Positions 26,701 to 36,014 of a stretch of DNA of 64,000 nt are shown one piece after another. The notes under the pieces are model-generated. The model ran no database searches and was not told the DNA's origin. It was given only the letters and a program-made list of their open reading frames with translations. Source of the DNA: Siphlonurus alternatus (taxonomy: Eukaryota > Arthropoda > Insecta > Ephemeroptera > Siphlonuridae); the NCBI GenBank assembly GCA_949825025.1, contig OX463779.1, positions 25,960,816 through 26,024,815 on the forward strand, read 5' to 3'. Made by a program: the position numbers and the translations under genes. Each line of letters begins with the position of its first letter. Positions within the stretch are counted from its first letter, which is position 1.

Positions 26701-29700
26701 CCTCAGGTTATTTTTTAACATAAATTGCCATCACACCAATGCATATCTATCTTCTCATTTGAATCAATACTGAAGAAATGTGGCATATGTCATGAAACTA
26801 CTCTTAAGCTATTTTACAAAGAAAAAAAATAATCCTTGCATTGGTTTTCAGGCTGCTAGAATCATAACCTCTGTTCTCTGTGCATAACAGTTATGATGCT
26901 ACAGCACTACAACTTCTTTCAAAATAGAAAGTATGATACTGTATTTTAAGTTCCAGGGCAACAAACCAATCAAGAATCAACTTAGCTTAACAAATGATTT
27001 ACTCTGTGACTAATAATGTGCACTAGATACATTCAATTTCTACACATTGGTAATACATAATATATTCTATACTCTTCCATGCATGTTTGGTTTATGGTAC
27101 AACAATAAAAGTAACATATTTATGAAAAAAATAATGATATTAACTATCTAGTCAACATCTTTTTATTAAAATGACACACACAAAATTTCAAACTCTTACC
27201 GATCCTCTCTGATGGCGAAGTTTCAAACTTTCAGCCTCCATGGCTAACAATTCCTTGGGTTTCTTGGGGGCTCCATCCACTGGCAGACAGCTGATGGGGT
27301 GCTCCCCAGTCTCTTGGGCCCTGCAATCAATTGTGTAAATTTTAAAATCCTCATGCACTTCCATTGTGCCACTAGCAGCAAATACATGTATGTTACCAAA
27401 TGGCATAGCAACATTTTTTACACAGAAAGGAGTCAAGCCATTTTAAATCAGGATACCATTCTTCATGAAGAAAATTAGCTAAATTTAAAAATTAGCAAAA
27501 AACAATTTCACTGTGGTGCATGAAAGCTTGATCAATGCTAAAATGCTAAAGGCTTTAGCTTCAGGTTAAAAATTAAGTTGTTAAGCTTTTAAGTTCATTT
27601 TTTTTTTTTTTTTTTTTTTTACTACACTGCAGGTGCACAGTATCTAGTACAGTAGCACATCAATTTATAACGCTCAGAAGAGTAAAAAAAAAAATAAAAA
27701 AATAAAAAAAAATAAACAAGTCTTCTTTATTCACAATTACAGTATAACAGATCTTAGTTTACCTTTAGACAGTTCAAACTAGACTTCACAGTGCCGGATA
27801 TCAGCCCATAAAAAGGTGCCCAGCTGTTATTCTAGCCAATGAAAAGGCTAGAACAGCTGGGCATCTTTTCATTGGCTGATATATCTGGTGCCGTCTAGTC
27901 TACTGAACTGTCTAGAGGTAAACTTAAGATCTGTTATACTGCAAGTCATGCAGAAAGTACAGAGGAAGGGAGGAAAGAATCTTGCTGAACTGGCCACCCA
28001 CCTGTAGTCAGGGTGCTGACAAAGGAAGGGAGAGAGCACCACAGCCTCATACTCGCAGGTGCTGGATTCCTTGAGGGAGTAGATCTCGTGCTTGCCGTGG
28101 ATGTAGCATACGTACTGCACCTTGGTCAATCGAGGCTTTCCATTGAGATCACACAGCGTGCCATCAGTCATGTTGATTTGAAAGTACGGTAAACTTAACC
28201 CATCAATTTTCTTCACCGGTAAAGTGGGCTTACTGCTTTTGTCCTGAAGACTTAATTCCTCTCCTGAAAAATAAAAATTCGATTATAGCAGCATAGCAAA
28301 TTTATTCTGAAGATAGTATTTCTTAATTGAAACATAAATCATCTTTACTGAGGGTGAGATTTAGACCATTAGTCCCACTTTTTCAACCAACCCTAATTTA
28401 TTACAAGTTACCAGATAGGTCTTAGGGAGATGTAGGATAAAGAGTGGTATGTAGCAGTCAAGCAGTGAGTATTCCACTAATCTAGGCTTTATTGTAGTGC
28501 AGGTTTCAGCTCCAAGATCTCATCCTTTAGCTTCTCCCACCTTTCATTGTTACTAGAAAGTACTACCACCAGCAAAGAAAGACATAAATAAAATCATACT
28601 CAATTCTGCCAGCTGCTTCTTGTCCCATTTGCCCAGGTAGTATTCCTGCAGCTTGTGCTTCTTGCCGTCACGTTCCTCGTGGTACTGACGGATGTAGCGT
28701 CCATGACAAAGTTCGTAAGTCCAATACGACTCAAGCTGTAAATAACATGGCCATCATGACTAAAGAAAGGGCATCCTGGTAAACAGCTATCACTTCAGAA
28801 AATTAACCTTAATTGCCAATTAATGGATGGTTGTGTATGTAGCGTCATGTTGTTAAAAAAATAAATAAAGGTTGTAGTATCAATGTATATACAGTATATG
28901 TATGCATTATGCATATATTGTTTGAAGAATAAATAATAATGCTATTGCCACCTGCTGGCCATGGAAGTTTTCCAGGGTGACAGTTATGCTGGCTGACAAC
29001 AATAACAATACACGTATGGCAACAACACAGGGACAAAGTATTGTTGCCATATGCATGTTGTTAAAGTGCTTTCACATATTCGAAAATCGCTACGGAAACA
29101 CTCCGTAGCAAATGTGTTGATTTTGCTGCGGCGCACCGTAGCTGCACCGTAGCACCTCGCGATCGATCTACGGAACTCCGTAGCAAAATCAAGATGAGTT
29201 TGATTTTGCTACGGCAATCACATGATTTTCCGCCGCAGCTGCCGCAGATGAACGAGAATATGTGAAAGGCCTACGGCATAGCTACGGAACTCCGTAGCGA
29301 TTTTCGAATATGTGAAAGCACCTTTATGCTTATAAATTATAAATATGCATAATTTATTGGACAACATACTCGGTAAGAGCAGGAAGACTGGGTGAACAAC
29401 GGAGACAACAACTCAACAGCGTTTGGTCCACTGTAAGTTTCGATGTGTTCCTAAACAAAACAAGTATAAGCTTTAGATTCTTGCTGCTATGCTCTCATGC
29501 ATATATTATGTACTTTATATAATATACTGATGTATTTTAAGATCATAAAGTCACATGCATATATATGTATACTGTACCTTCTCCTTCTCCAAATTTTGCG
29601 GCAGCAAGCATTTGTACTTTTCATTGTTTTTAGTCGTGACAAGTAGCGTTTCAAAAGCATCAGTATCCTGAAAAAGCAACAAAAATTAGACTAGGTTTCT

Positions 29701-29928
29701 TATTAAGAGGTAGAAATACAGTCGAAATGTTTATCGGTGATGGCACAGTAATTTGACACGTACCACACTTGTCAAAGATTCAATGCTATCTTTTCCAGGC
29801 CAGTTTAGTTTGAACAGAACCGTATCATCAAAAGCTTTTGCATCAAACGCTACACTTGAGGTCCAAAAATTAATAAATAAACACAAGCTAACGATTTTTT
29901 TACGTTTTTCTATTGTAATTTCTCTCAT
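17776..29928 (-). CDS. ERLEC1: Endoplasmic reticulum lectin 1 (erlectin)
   Basis: ER-lumenal lectin that reads trimmed N-glycans on misfolded proteins and passes them to the HRD1-SEL1L ERAD ligase. Exons, in gene order: 29928-29764, 29667-29578, 29450-29370, 28735-28600, 28263-28002, 27320-27200, 24512-24420, 19316-19134, 18375-17776. All are GT-AG bounded and in frame, giving 576 residues; human ERLEC1 has 483. The chosen start gives a classic signal peptide (MREITIEKRKK, then a hydrophobic run to about residue 27). An upstream in-frame ATG at 30030 exists but would bury it. MRH domain 1 spans about 105-250 (LESYWTYELCHGRYIRQYHEE). MRH domain 2 spans about 374-505 ([20 protein letters not shown], then RQVEVKLKC). 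The extra length is mostly an acidic Glu/Ser/Gly-rich tail of about 70 residues. The protein ends HEEL, a KDEL-like tetrapeptide that would retain it in the ER. Identity rests on the two-MRH layout and flanking wording. Confidence 0.93.
18376..19133 (-). other. ERLEC1 intron, no features seen
   Basis: 758-bp intron before the last exon. AT-rich, with no repeat termini or coding potential that I can see. Confidence 0.6.
20640..21290. repeat. 89-bp tandem array, left block
   Basis: About seven head-to-tail copies of an 89-bp unit, recognisable by CTCTTTTGCCCAAAGATGTG and CCACCCTGAATGTACTGCAT. The central copies are nearly identical; the last copy, near 21,220-21,290, is clearly diverged. It is followed by about 1.1 kb of unrelated single-copy-looking sequence (21,300-22,430). 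Confidence 0.9.
22440..23060. repeat. 89-bp array, right block, with orientation switches
   Basis: The same 89-bp unit changes direction twice. One copy is reverse (about 22,440-22,540), then about 3.5 copies run forward (about 22,545-22,855), then copies run reverse again (about 22,856-23,060). The joints are short palindromes: GGTAGAGCTACC near 22,855 and CTTTGGGCTCCCAAAG near 22,540. Rightwards the copies decay into looser variants up to about 23,840. Confidence 0.88.
24513..27199 (-). other. ERLEC1 intron with a hAT-like insertion and a poly(A) run
   Basis: 2.7-kb intron. It contains the 0.8-kb hAT-like element at 25,529-26,314, listed separately, and a run of about 37 A at 26,481-26,517. 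The rest is AT-rich with no coding signal. Confidence 0.6.
25529..26314. mobile_element. Non-autonomous hAT-like DNA transposon
   Basis: 786-bp element. The left terminus CAGAGCGTACTTGAGTAGGA faces, as reverse complement, a right terminus reading CAGAGCGAACTTGAGTAGAA; the imperfect inverted repeat continues for about 45 bp. ATTACAT flanks both ends (25522-25528 and 26315-26321), a 7-bp match compatible with a decayed 8-bp hAT duplication. The CAG...CTG ends also suit hAT. No transposase is encoded. Confidence 0.78.
27740..27942. mobile_element. Palindromic MITE beside an ERLEC1 exon
   Basis: CAGTATAACAGATCTTAGTT at the left is mirrored by a right arm ending GATCTGTTATACTG. The arms meet at a central hairpin (CCCAGCTGTT / AACAGCTGGG). 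About 200 bp, foldback, non-coding. It ends only 60 bp from the exon at 28002-28263. Confidence 0.78.
29063..29326. mobile_element. MITE with CGTAGC-rich inner repeats in an ERLEC1 intron
   Basis: Terminal inverted repeats of about 33 bp: CTTTCACATATTCGAAAATC at the left and GATTTTCGAATATGTGAAAG at the right. The interior repeats CTACGG/CCGTAG many times in both directions (for example GGAACTCCGTAGC). Size about 264 bp, no coding capacity. It lies in the 28736-29369 intron. Confidence 0.8.
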
Positions 29929-30331
29929 CTTTACACAAATGATCACAATTATCACAAATCCTCTGCTGACGGTTTCAGTTTCTTTGGTTTTTGGTTTCCA
30001 GCTGATAATGATTTTAGCCAAAACTTTCATATCTGTGACAGCATACTTCTCTGCTGCAAAATAATTCGGTCATATCTTATAAAAGATATTCATTGAAATA
30101 CGCGGGCACATTTTAAATATTGTTTCAAAACTCGAACCATAATATTATAATACCAGAGACCCGGCCTACAGGGTCTCTGCATATAAATATAATAAAGAAT
30201 AGCTTGAACTCTTCGCTCAATTTCAGCTCGTCAATCACGCGCTCACCCTGCAGCTCGACTTTCGTCGCTCGGCTCGCTCCTGAAATCCTGGATCGCTGAT
30301 TGCTGAAAAAACGTCAGTGCAGCAGGGAGCA

Positions 30332-30509
30332 CCCTAGTCTAAAAATAAAGTGCTAAGTGATAATTTGAGCAGTAGTCAAGTAGTTGACTACTTGTTTTTA
30401 AGTAGTCAACTACTTGTTTTAAGTAGTTGACTACTTAGAAACAAGTAGTCAACTACTTGACTATATACTGCTCAAATTATCACTTAGCACTCTTACTTTT
30501 CGACTAGGG
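30332..30509. mobile_element. CCCTAGTC palindromic MITE, copy 1 (178 bp)
   Basis: Ends CCCTAGTCTAAAAATAAAGT and TACTTTTCGACTAGGG are inverted repeats. Next inward are ATAATTTGAGCAGTA and its complement. The core is four alternating arms of AAGTAGTTGACTACTT-type palindrome. It abuts the GGATCC-type element that begins at 30,510. Confidence 0.8.
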
Positions 30510-30692
30510 CAAGCGCGGATCCAGGAGGGGGGGGGGGAGGGGGCCCACCCCCGAAATTTTGAATTTAACAATTCAACATGGGCAATATAGGCACTTTCCC
30601 CACTCCAATTTTTTTTAAACACTGGCCTTATGGAGGCAGCCCATCTTCCCCCCCCCCCCCCCCCCCCGAATTTTTTCCTGGATCCGCGCGCC
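30510..30692. mobile_element. GGATCC-type hAT-like MITE, copy 1
   Basis: Starts CAAGCGCGGATCCAGG, followed by a G run. The interior is ACATGGGCAATATAGGCA and TGGCCTTATGGAGGCAGCCC, then a C run and CCTGGATCCGCGCGCC. It is homologous along its length to the better-preserved copy at 31,772-31,947. The left side has no recognisable duplication because it directly joins the neighbouring MITE. Confidence 0.72.
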
Positions 30693-31010
30693 TTTTAGAG
30701 CGTATATAACTATAGCTCCGGCGGCCATGATCAAGATTATAATATTCAAGATAACTTTACATTATTATCAGTCACAGAGGGTCTCTGCATAATTATATAT
30801 TTAGATTTTAATTACCTTGATTTTACCAAGCTTTTATTGGGCCATGATTGAATTATAATTATGTATATATATACGCGTATACTCTGCAAAGCAGGCATAT
30901 AATATGCAGAGACCATGATGATTATATAGTCTGAATATTAATTATTATTTATTATAGTCATGATGGTCAATGGTATTTTAGTATTATTTGTATAACTAAT
31001 TATATATATA

Positions 31011-31143
31011 CCCTAGTCGAAAAATAAAGTGCTAAAAGTGATAATTTGAGCAGTAGTCAAGTAGTTGACTACTTTTGTTTCTAAGTAGTCAACTACTTGA
31101 CTACTGCTCAAATTATCACTTGGCACTCTTACTTTTCGACTAG

Positions 31144-31145
<2 letters not shown>
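31011..31145. mobile_element. CCCTAGTC palindromic MITE, copy 2 (135 bp)
   Basis: Same termini and body as the copy at 30,332 (CCCTAGTCGAAAAATAAAGT and its complement), but with only two AGTAGTTGACTACTT-type arms at the core. It is embedded in (TA)n, with TATATATA on both sides, so it probably inserted into a TA microsatellite. Confidence 0.85.
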
Positions 31146-31230
<85 letters not shown>

Positions 31231-31231
31231 T

Positions 31232-31297
<66 letters not shown>
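31146..31297. repeat. Long (AT)n microsatellite
   Basis: About 150 bp of alternating AT, interrupted once by a TTTATTTATT-like block near 31,226. It starts exactly at the right end of the MITE at 31,011-31,145. Apparent tyrosine/isoleucine reading frames here are artefacts of the repeat. Confidence 0.95.
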
Positions 31298-31300
<3 letters not shown>

Positions 31301-31384
31301 CATTGTGTTTTACACTGAATTTTAGAAACGTAATATACATGCACTTATATATATATTAACTAACATTAATATATAATTAATTAA

Positions 31385-31707
31385 AGGTATACAGGCCTCA
31401 AATTACAAATTAGACAGACATTAAGTGTTGTTCAAGTTTATAATCAACATTCGTATTATTTTTACCTGCGCGAAGTCGCGCTGTAAAGAAAGTCCTTGCT
31501 GACGTCACAACTCACAGCTAGCACCGATTAGCATTGAGTTGTGACGTCATCAAGGACTTAGTGACGTCATCAAGGACTAAATTTCTGACTTTGAACTGCG
31601 ACTTCGCACAGATGCATCACGCGTGGAAAAAAATGATGCGAATATTGATTATACACTCTAAACCCACTTGGTGACTGTCTAATTTGTAATTTGAGGCCTG
31701 TATGCCT
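31385..31707. mobile_element. TTAA-flanked element with long terminal inverted repeats
   Basis: The left end AGGTATACAGGCCTCAAATT is mirrored at the right by AATTTGAGGCCTGTATGCCT. The arms run about 33 bp with one mismatch, and TTAA flanks both sides (31381-31384 and 31708-31711). Inside is a second inverted pair (GCGAAGTCGC and TGCGACTTCGC) and direct repeats of GTGACGTCATCAAGGACT. Size 323 bp, non-autonomous. TTAA targets are typical of piggyBac and Kolobok; I cannot choose between them. Confidence 0.82.
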
Positions 31708-31771
31708 TTAAGATTTATTTTGTTTCAAAAATTTTTCGCCCAATTATTTTGTAGGAATAAATGTACGCAAC

Positions 31772-31947
31772 CAGGTGCGGATCCAGGGGGGGGGGGGGTT
31801 GGGGGGCTGCAGCCCCCCCCCCCCGAAATTTTGGATTTAACATGGGCAATATAGGCATTTCCCCCACTCCAATTTTTTTTTTAACATTGGCCTTATGGAG
31901 GCAGCCCCCCCCCCCCCCCCCGAAATTTTTTTCTGGATCCGCGCCTC
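31772..31947. mobile_element. GGATCC-type hAT-like MITE, copy 2, with 8-bp duplication
   Basis: Begins CAGGTGCGGATCCAGG and ends CTGGATCCGCGCCTC. TACGCAAC flanks it at 31764-31771 and again at 31948-31955. An exact 8-bp duplication with CAG-like ends is the hAT hallmark. The interior matches the copy at 30,510. The long G and C runs near the two ends face each other as inverted repeats. Confidence 0.88.
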
Positions 31948-32049
31948 TACGCAACTATACCAACTATATACTATAATATTATAGTAAATTTATTTGAAAT
32001 TCGAACTAAGTAAAAGAATAAACTAATATTATTTCTGTTAGAACATGCA

Positions 32050-32560
32050 TGTTATATAGTTCAAAGAGGCTGCGACTGATGTAAAGACCCTTCACGTTCA
32101 CCTGCATTTGATTCCTCTCTTTCCTTTGTCAAAGAAAGGTTGAAAAACGCTCAACGCTGGCGTACCTCTTCTGGCTTCTGGCAGAGGAAAGTCGATAGTG
32201 TCGATACATAACATAAGCTTGCAGTGTTACATCTGATGGAGTCGGAATATCAGTAGAATGGGCCGTAATGGGGGCAATAAATGGAAAACGTGAAAACGTC
32301 CCACTTGCATTTTGAAAAGGTACCTTTAAATTGATGCAGACAAATGGAAAAAATTGAATGAAAAAAATTAATGTCATTTTTTAACTATGGCATTTAGTAT
32401 GCAATCAAAGTAAGTTTTTTATATTTTAACTAGGGGTGGGGTGTAAACTCGCCTACGCTCGTTTGGTTTCAAGTCTTTTAATTAATTTTGTCAATCATAT
32501 GTTGCCATCTATATAAGTATTCAGTACGTGATATCATAACGGTATTTTAATGCAAAATGG
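32050..32560. other. Unassigned intergenic sequence of mixed composition
   Basis: More GC than its surroundings at 32,070-32,330. An 82-codon open frame lies on the - strand at 32,129-32,377. It has no recognisable domain, no partner exons and no family wording, so I do not call it a gene; it may be an old transposon fragment. Confidence 0.3.
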
Positions 32561-32564
32561 ACAA

Positions 32565-32842
32565 CCTACATGAATTTTTTTTATTACAGAAATGAATTGA
32601 AGGTACCAAATTATGCTACTCTGATTTTTTCCAGATTTTTTTGAAACCCAGAACTATTTTTAAATAATTATTAAATGTGCTGCCACGCCCTCTGGAGGCG
32701 TCAACAGGCATCTCTGTCCTATCCTTTTTATTAACGATTCAGGGGTGCCAACTTAAATTACAGAACGTTCAATAATTATTTAGAAATAGTTGCAGGACTC
32801 ATAAAAATCTAAAAAAATTCAGAGTAATTCAGAGTAGAGGTG
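32565..32842. repeat. Diverged palindromic element, related to the one at 49.1 kb
   Basis: Left arm phrases ATTATGCTACTCTGATTTTT, GAACTATTTTTAAATAATTA and right arm TAATTATTTAGAAATAGTT with ATCTAAAAAAATTCAGAGTA form an imperfect inverted repeat. The same phrases occur, better conserved, in the palindrome at 49,070-49,391. Both look like copies of one foldback family. Confidence 0.55.
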
Positions 32843-32955
32843 GAGCGTGGCGTTATGCATTGACCGGTTCTCGTTAGATCACTGAAGTCAGGCTACGTCA
32901 AGCGTGGTTAATACTTGGATGGGTGAACATTTCAAGTATAAAAATACGCCGCTCC
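32843..32955 (+). pseudogene. 5S rRNA-derived sequence (pseudogene or 5S-type SINE head)
   Basis: GACCGGTTCTCGTTAGATCA, GTCAGGCTACGTCAAGCG and GGTTAATACTTGGATGGGTG line up in order with the middle and internal promoter (box A, intermediate element, box C) of animal 5S rRNA. The normal 3' part after GGGTGA is replaced by unrelated sequence, and both ends are substituted, so this is not a working 5S gene. Sequence after it (to about 33,050) could be the body of a 5S-derived SINE, but I see no clear poly(A) tail or target duplication. Confidence 0.7.
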
Positions 32956-33080
32956 CTCCCTGGGATAAATTCGTCTTGCTTTCCACCCAGTGCAGTGATG
33001 CACTTCCAAAAATCTCTCAGCCATAGGTTGACAGATATTATAGTGTTTTAAATTAGCGAAGATGAACAGGCTCAGATAAC

Positions 33081-33226
33081 GACTCAGACGCAGTTGTTAG
33101 ACCCCTACTATTTTATTATTATTTATTTCATTTTATTTAATAATTTTTTTAAGGAGTCAGACGCAGTTGTTAGGCCCCTATTATTTTATTATTATTTATT
33201 TTATTTTATTTAATAATTTTTTTAAG
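33081..33226. repeat. Two-copy 73-bp tandem repeat
   Basis: Starts GASTCAGACGCAGTTGTTAG and ends TTTAATAATTTTTTTAAG. The second copy begins 73 bp after the first and differs at only a few bases. It looks like a recent tandem duplication. Confidence 0.85.
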
Positions 33227-33379
33227 GAGTTTGGGGAGATTCGAGTTAATTATTTTCTTAGCGTCCGGTCGTGTTCGAGCGAACAAGGCAATGGGCTTAC
33301 TCCGGACACTGCCCATCTTCAACACAAAGAGGTGGCCAGTTGTAATTAAACCTCGTAATGCTATGATGTACCGAACGCA

Positions 33380-33780
33380 AATTACCCCTGAAAGTAGGCA
33401 ACCACAACCTACATGCCCCTGAAAGTATGCAACCCGCATTAATTACACCTTAATTTGATAACCCCCCCTAGACCTAATTGGGAGATGATCCGAGCATTAT
33501 TTACGAAAATATTCGTTTTTATATAAAGTTATTATAAGTTACCCCTTAAGGTAGGCAACCTTCACTTACATGCCCCTGAAAGTATGCAACCCAACCAAAC
33601 TTCCCCTGAAAGTATGCAACCACAACCTACATGCCCCTGAAAGTATGCAACCCGCATTACTTGCACCTTAATTTTATAACCCCCCCTAGACCTAATTGGG
33701 AGTAAATCCGAGCATTATTTACGAAAATAATCAATTTTATATAAAGTTATATTAATTAAGTCACACCTGAAAGTAGTTTG
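33380..33780. repeat. Compound tandem repeat with CCCTGAAAGTATGCAACC motif
   Basis: A block containing CCCCTGAAAGTATGCAACCC, CCCCTAGACCTAATTGGGAG and CGAGCATTATTTACGAAAAT occurs at about 33,411 and again 218 bp later at about 33,629. Inside it the short CCCCTGAAAGTATGCAACC motif recurs several times at uneven spacing, so the array has two levels of repetition. Confidence 0.85.
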
Positions 33781-34329
33781 CTTGGAATGTGCTACCATAT
33801 ATGGCATCTCCATCTATGGGAAAAAATATCGAACTTCTGAATGTCTACAATATCTGTGCTCACGTGATTCCATTTGCGGGCAGCCACCATCTTGAAACTA
33901 TCTTACGCACATATGCGCGCACTTGCGCGGATATTCGCATGCGCATTTTCGCGGACCAATCTTCGCGCGAATTTCACATCACTGCACTGAGCAGTCAGAT
34001 CCCCTTTTGCAATGTTCCCTCTAAACAGAAGCAGCCAATGGGATGGCAGCAGTCACACAAAGAAAGTTAATAAAGTATAATAATTTCAAAGCATTGACGA
34101 TATGCAAAAGCTTCAGTCAATCCCAGTTAGCAGAACTCTTTCTACCAATGGTAGACTTGCATTTTTCCACCAACATTCAAACTTGAACGACAAAGAAGCT
34201 GTTGAAGTTGGTAACCATAAACTTTCCAATGGCAGGAAACACTGTATGTATAAAAAATGGAAAAAGTAGCACTAGTACGTTGTGCGTTACATGTCTACGT
34301 ATCAGAAAACACAAATCGAAACCAACGAA

Positions 34330-34925
34330 AAGATGAACTCAGGGAGGAGATCCCCTAGCCGTGGAGTCACGCGGCACAAGGTCACCCCGTGTCCACGATG
34401 TCCACATTTGTGATTCAAAGTGCATGATAGAGGGCCATAACACATCAAAGTGACACGTAATACGTCGCAATAGCATGACGTCCTCACTACACGGCCACGA
34501 CAACACACCACGCACCAACACTCGAACACACGGTGATTCGAAACACAGACCACACGACACCGAAGAGCCCAAATTTCCAAACGTAACCTCACGGGCGGCG
34601 TGCGCTGCCGAAAGGGTGTCCGGTGTCCGGAACCGAACACGACTCGGCAGCAACAAAAGTTCACCGGGCAAAGACCTCCACCGGCCAAGGCCAGCGCAGG
34701 GCACCGGAAGAGCTCGGAGGCCGAAAAACCCCAAAAATCTGGATAAAAAAATTCACCCCCAGTCCCCCCCCGGACGTGGATTTTTTATTATTTTCCCGGT
34801 TACGGCGGTCACCCCCGGGAACCCCCAGGAAAAGTTTCGTCGGGTTCCGACGAACCCAGACGCTCGCCCAAAGGAAGTGCGTCCCAGCATAGGAAAACGC
34901 TGGTTAATTTTGGGGTCCCGAAAGT
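34330..34925. other. GC-rich island of unknown nature
   Basis: About 600 bp markedly richer in GC than the flanking sequence, with sharp edges. Open frames of up to about 150 codons run on both strands, which high GC and few stop codons alone would allow. I recognise no domain, and the predicted proteins are low-complexity Arg/Pro-rich. A palindrome CGGGTTCCGACGAACCC lies near 34,840. It could be an inserted foreign or repeat segment, or a CpG-island-like promoter without a visible gene. Confidence 0.35.
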
Positions 34926-35975
34926 GATGTTTAATAATAAGGACAATCATGCATGTACATCAAATAATTTAAAATCTTTTAATAATTACTTTCATTATAA
35001 GTTGTAATTTTGTATGAAGTGCGTAAATACATGGTTTTGGTTTTGTAAGTGAAAAAATATATCAACTAAACACAGTACTTTCATTTTAAAATATTTTATC
35101 ATTATTATTAGCAAGTATCATTATTAACGATCATCATTAGTCAATGTTATGAATTTAATTATATTTTAGTTTCGGATCATATTAGAAGAAATTTCCAAGA
35201 ATTTTATATATTACAATAAAAACATGCTATTATATAATTATATAAAGAAGTATCATAATATTATTGATATAATTAAAAAAAAGATTCGAGTTTGTTTCTA
35301 AAAACCATTGGTTGGTCAGCAATACAATTCTGTCAATCATAATTAATACTAATTGGAAAAAGGTTGTTCGTTTGTAGCATTTTGAGGTCTTCCAATTCCC
35401 TTGGTTTAAGATGTTGTATGTTGCCTGCAGCATGCCAGTCACGTGGTCCAGTCCTCAGGTGAGGAGAGGCAGCCACCGTGGTTATTTATGACTTGTTGGT
35501 TCGAGCTGCACAATCAACGTGGAATTATGAGAACAAAGAACACCTTGTTTTATATTGAACAAGCTTCGTGTTCATGCCTGTTATAATTAGCTCTAGCTCC
35601 TTTGCTTTTTTAACATTTTTTTTTTATATTTCAACAATAAATGTTGCTTTTGTGGTTTAAGTAATATGAAGTTAGTTCCTTTTGATATAATATATATACA
35701 ATATAAATTGAAGCAAATAATTAAAGAAGATATTGTTTTTCTCCACTCATTAGATGTTAGCTTTCTGTAACAAACAAGTTTATTAATTATATAAAAGGAA
35801 GATTTTTTGCATATATTTTTTTCATTTACTGAATTAATTAAATAATAATAATTTGTTTAACAGTGAGATTAGTTATGAAGCAAAATCATTTTCCTTAATA
35901 ACAACCATCACAATATTTTCATTTAAAACGTATAACAAACAATGTGTTAAACATTTTCAATTTCGATTCATATAC

Positions 35976-36014
<39 letters not shown>

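Noticed and set aside
31013..31303. Frames made of alternating Tyr and Ile
   Set aside because: Translation of the (AT)n microsatellite only.
34302..34927. Overlapping frames of 128-150 codons on both strands in the GC-rich island
   Set aside because: Open on both strands at once, Arg/Pro-rich and without recognisable motifs; explained by composition.
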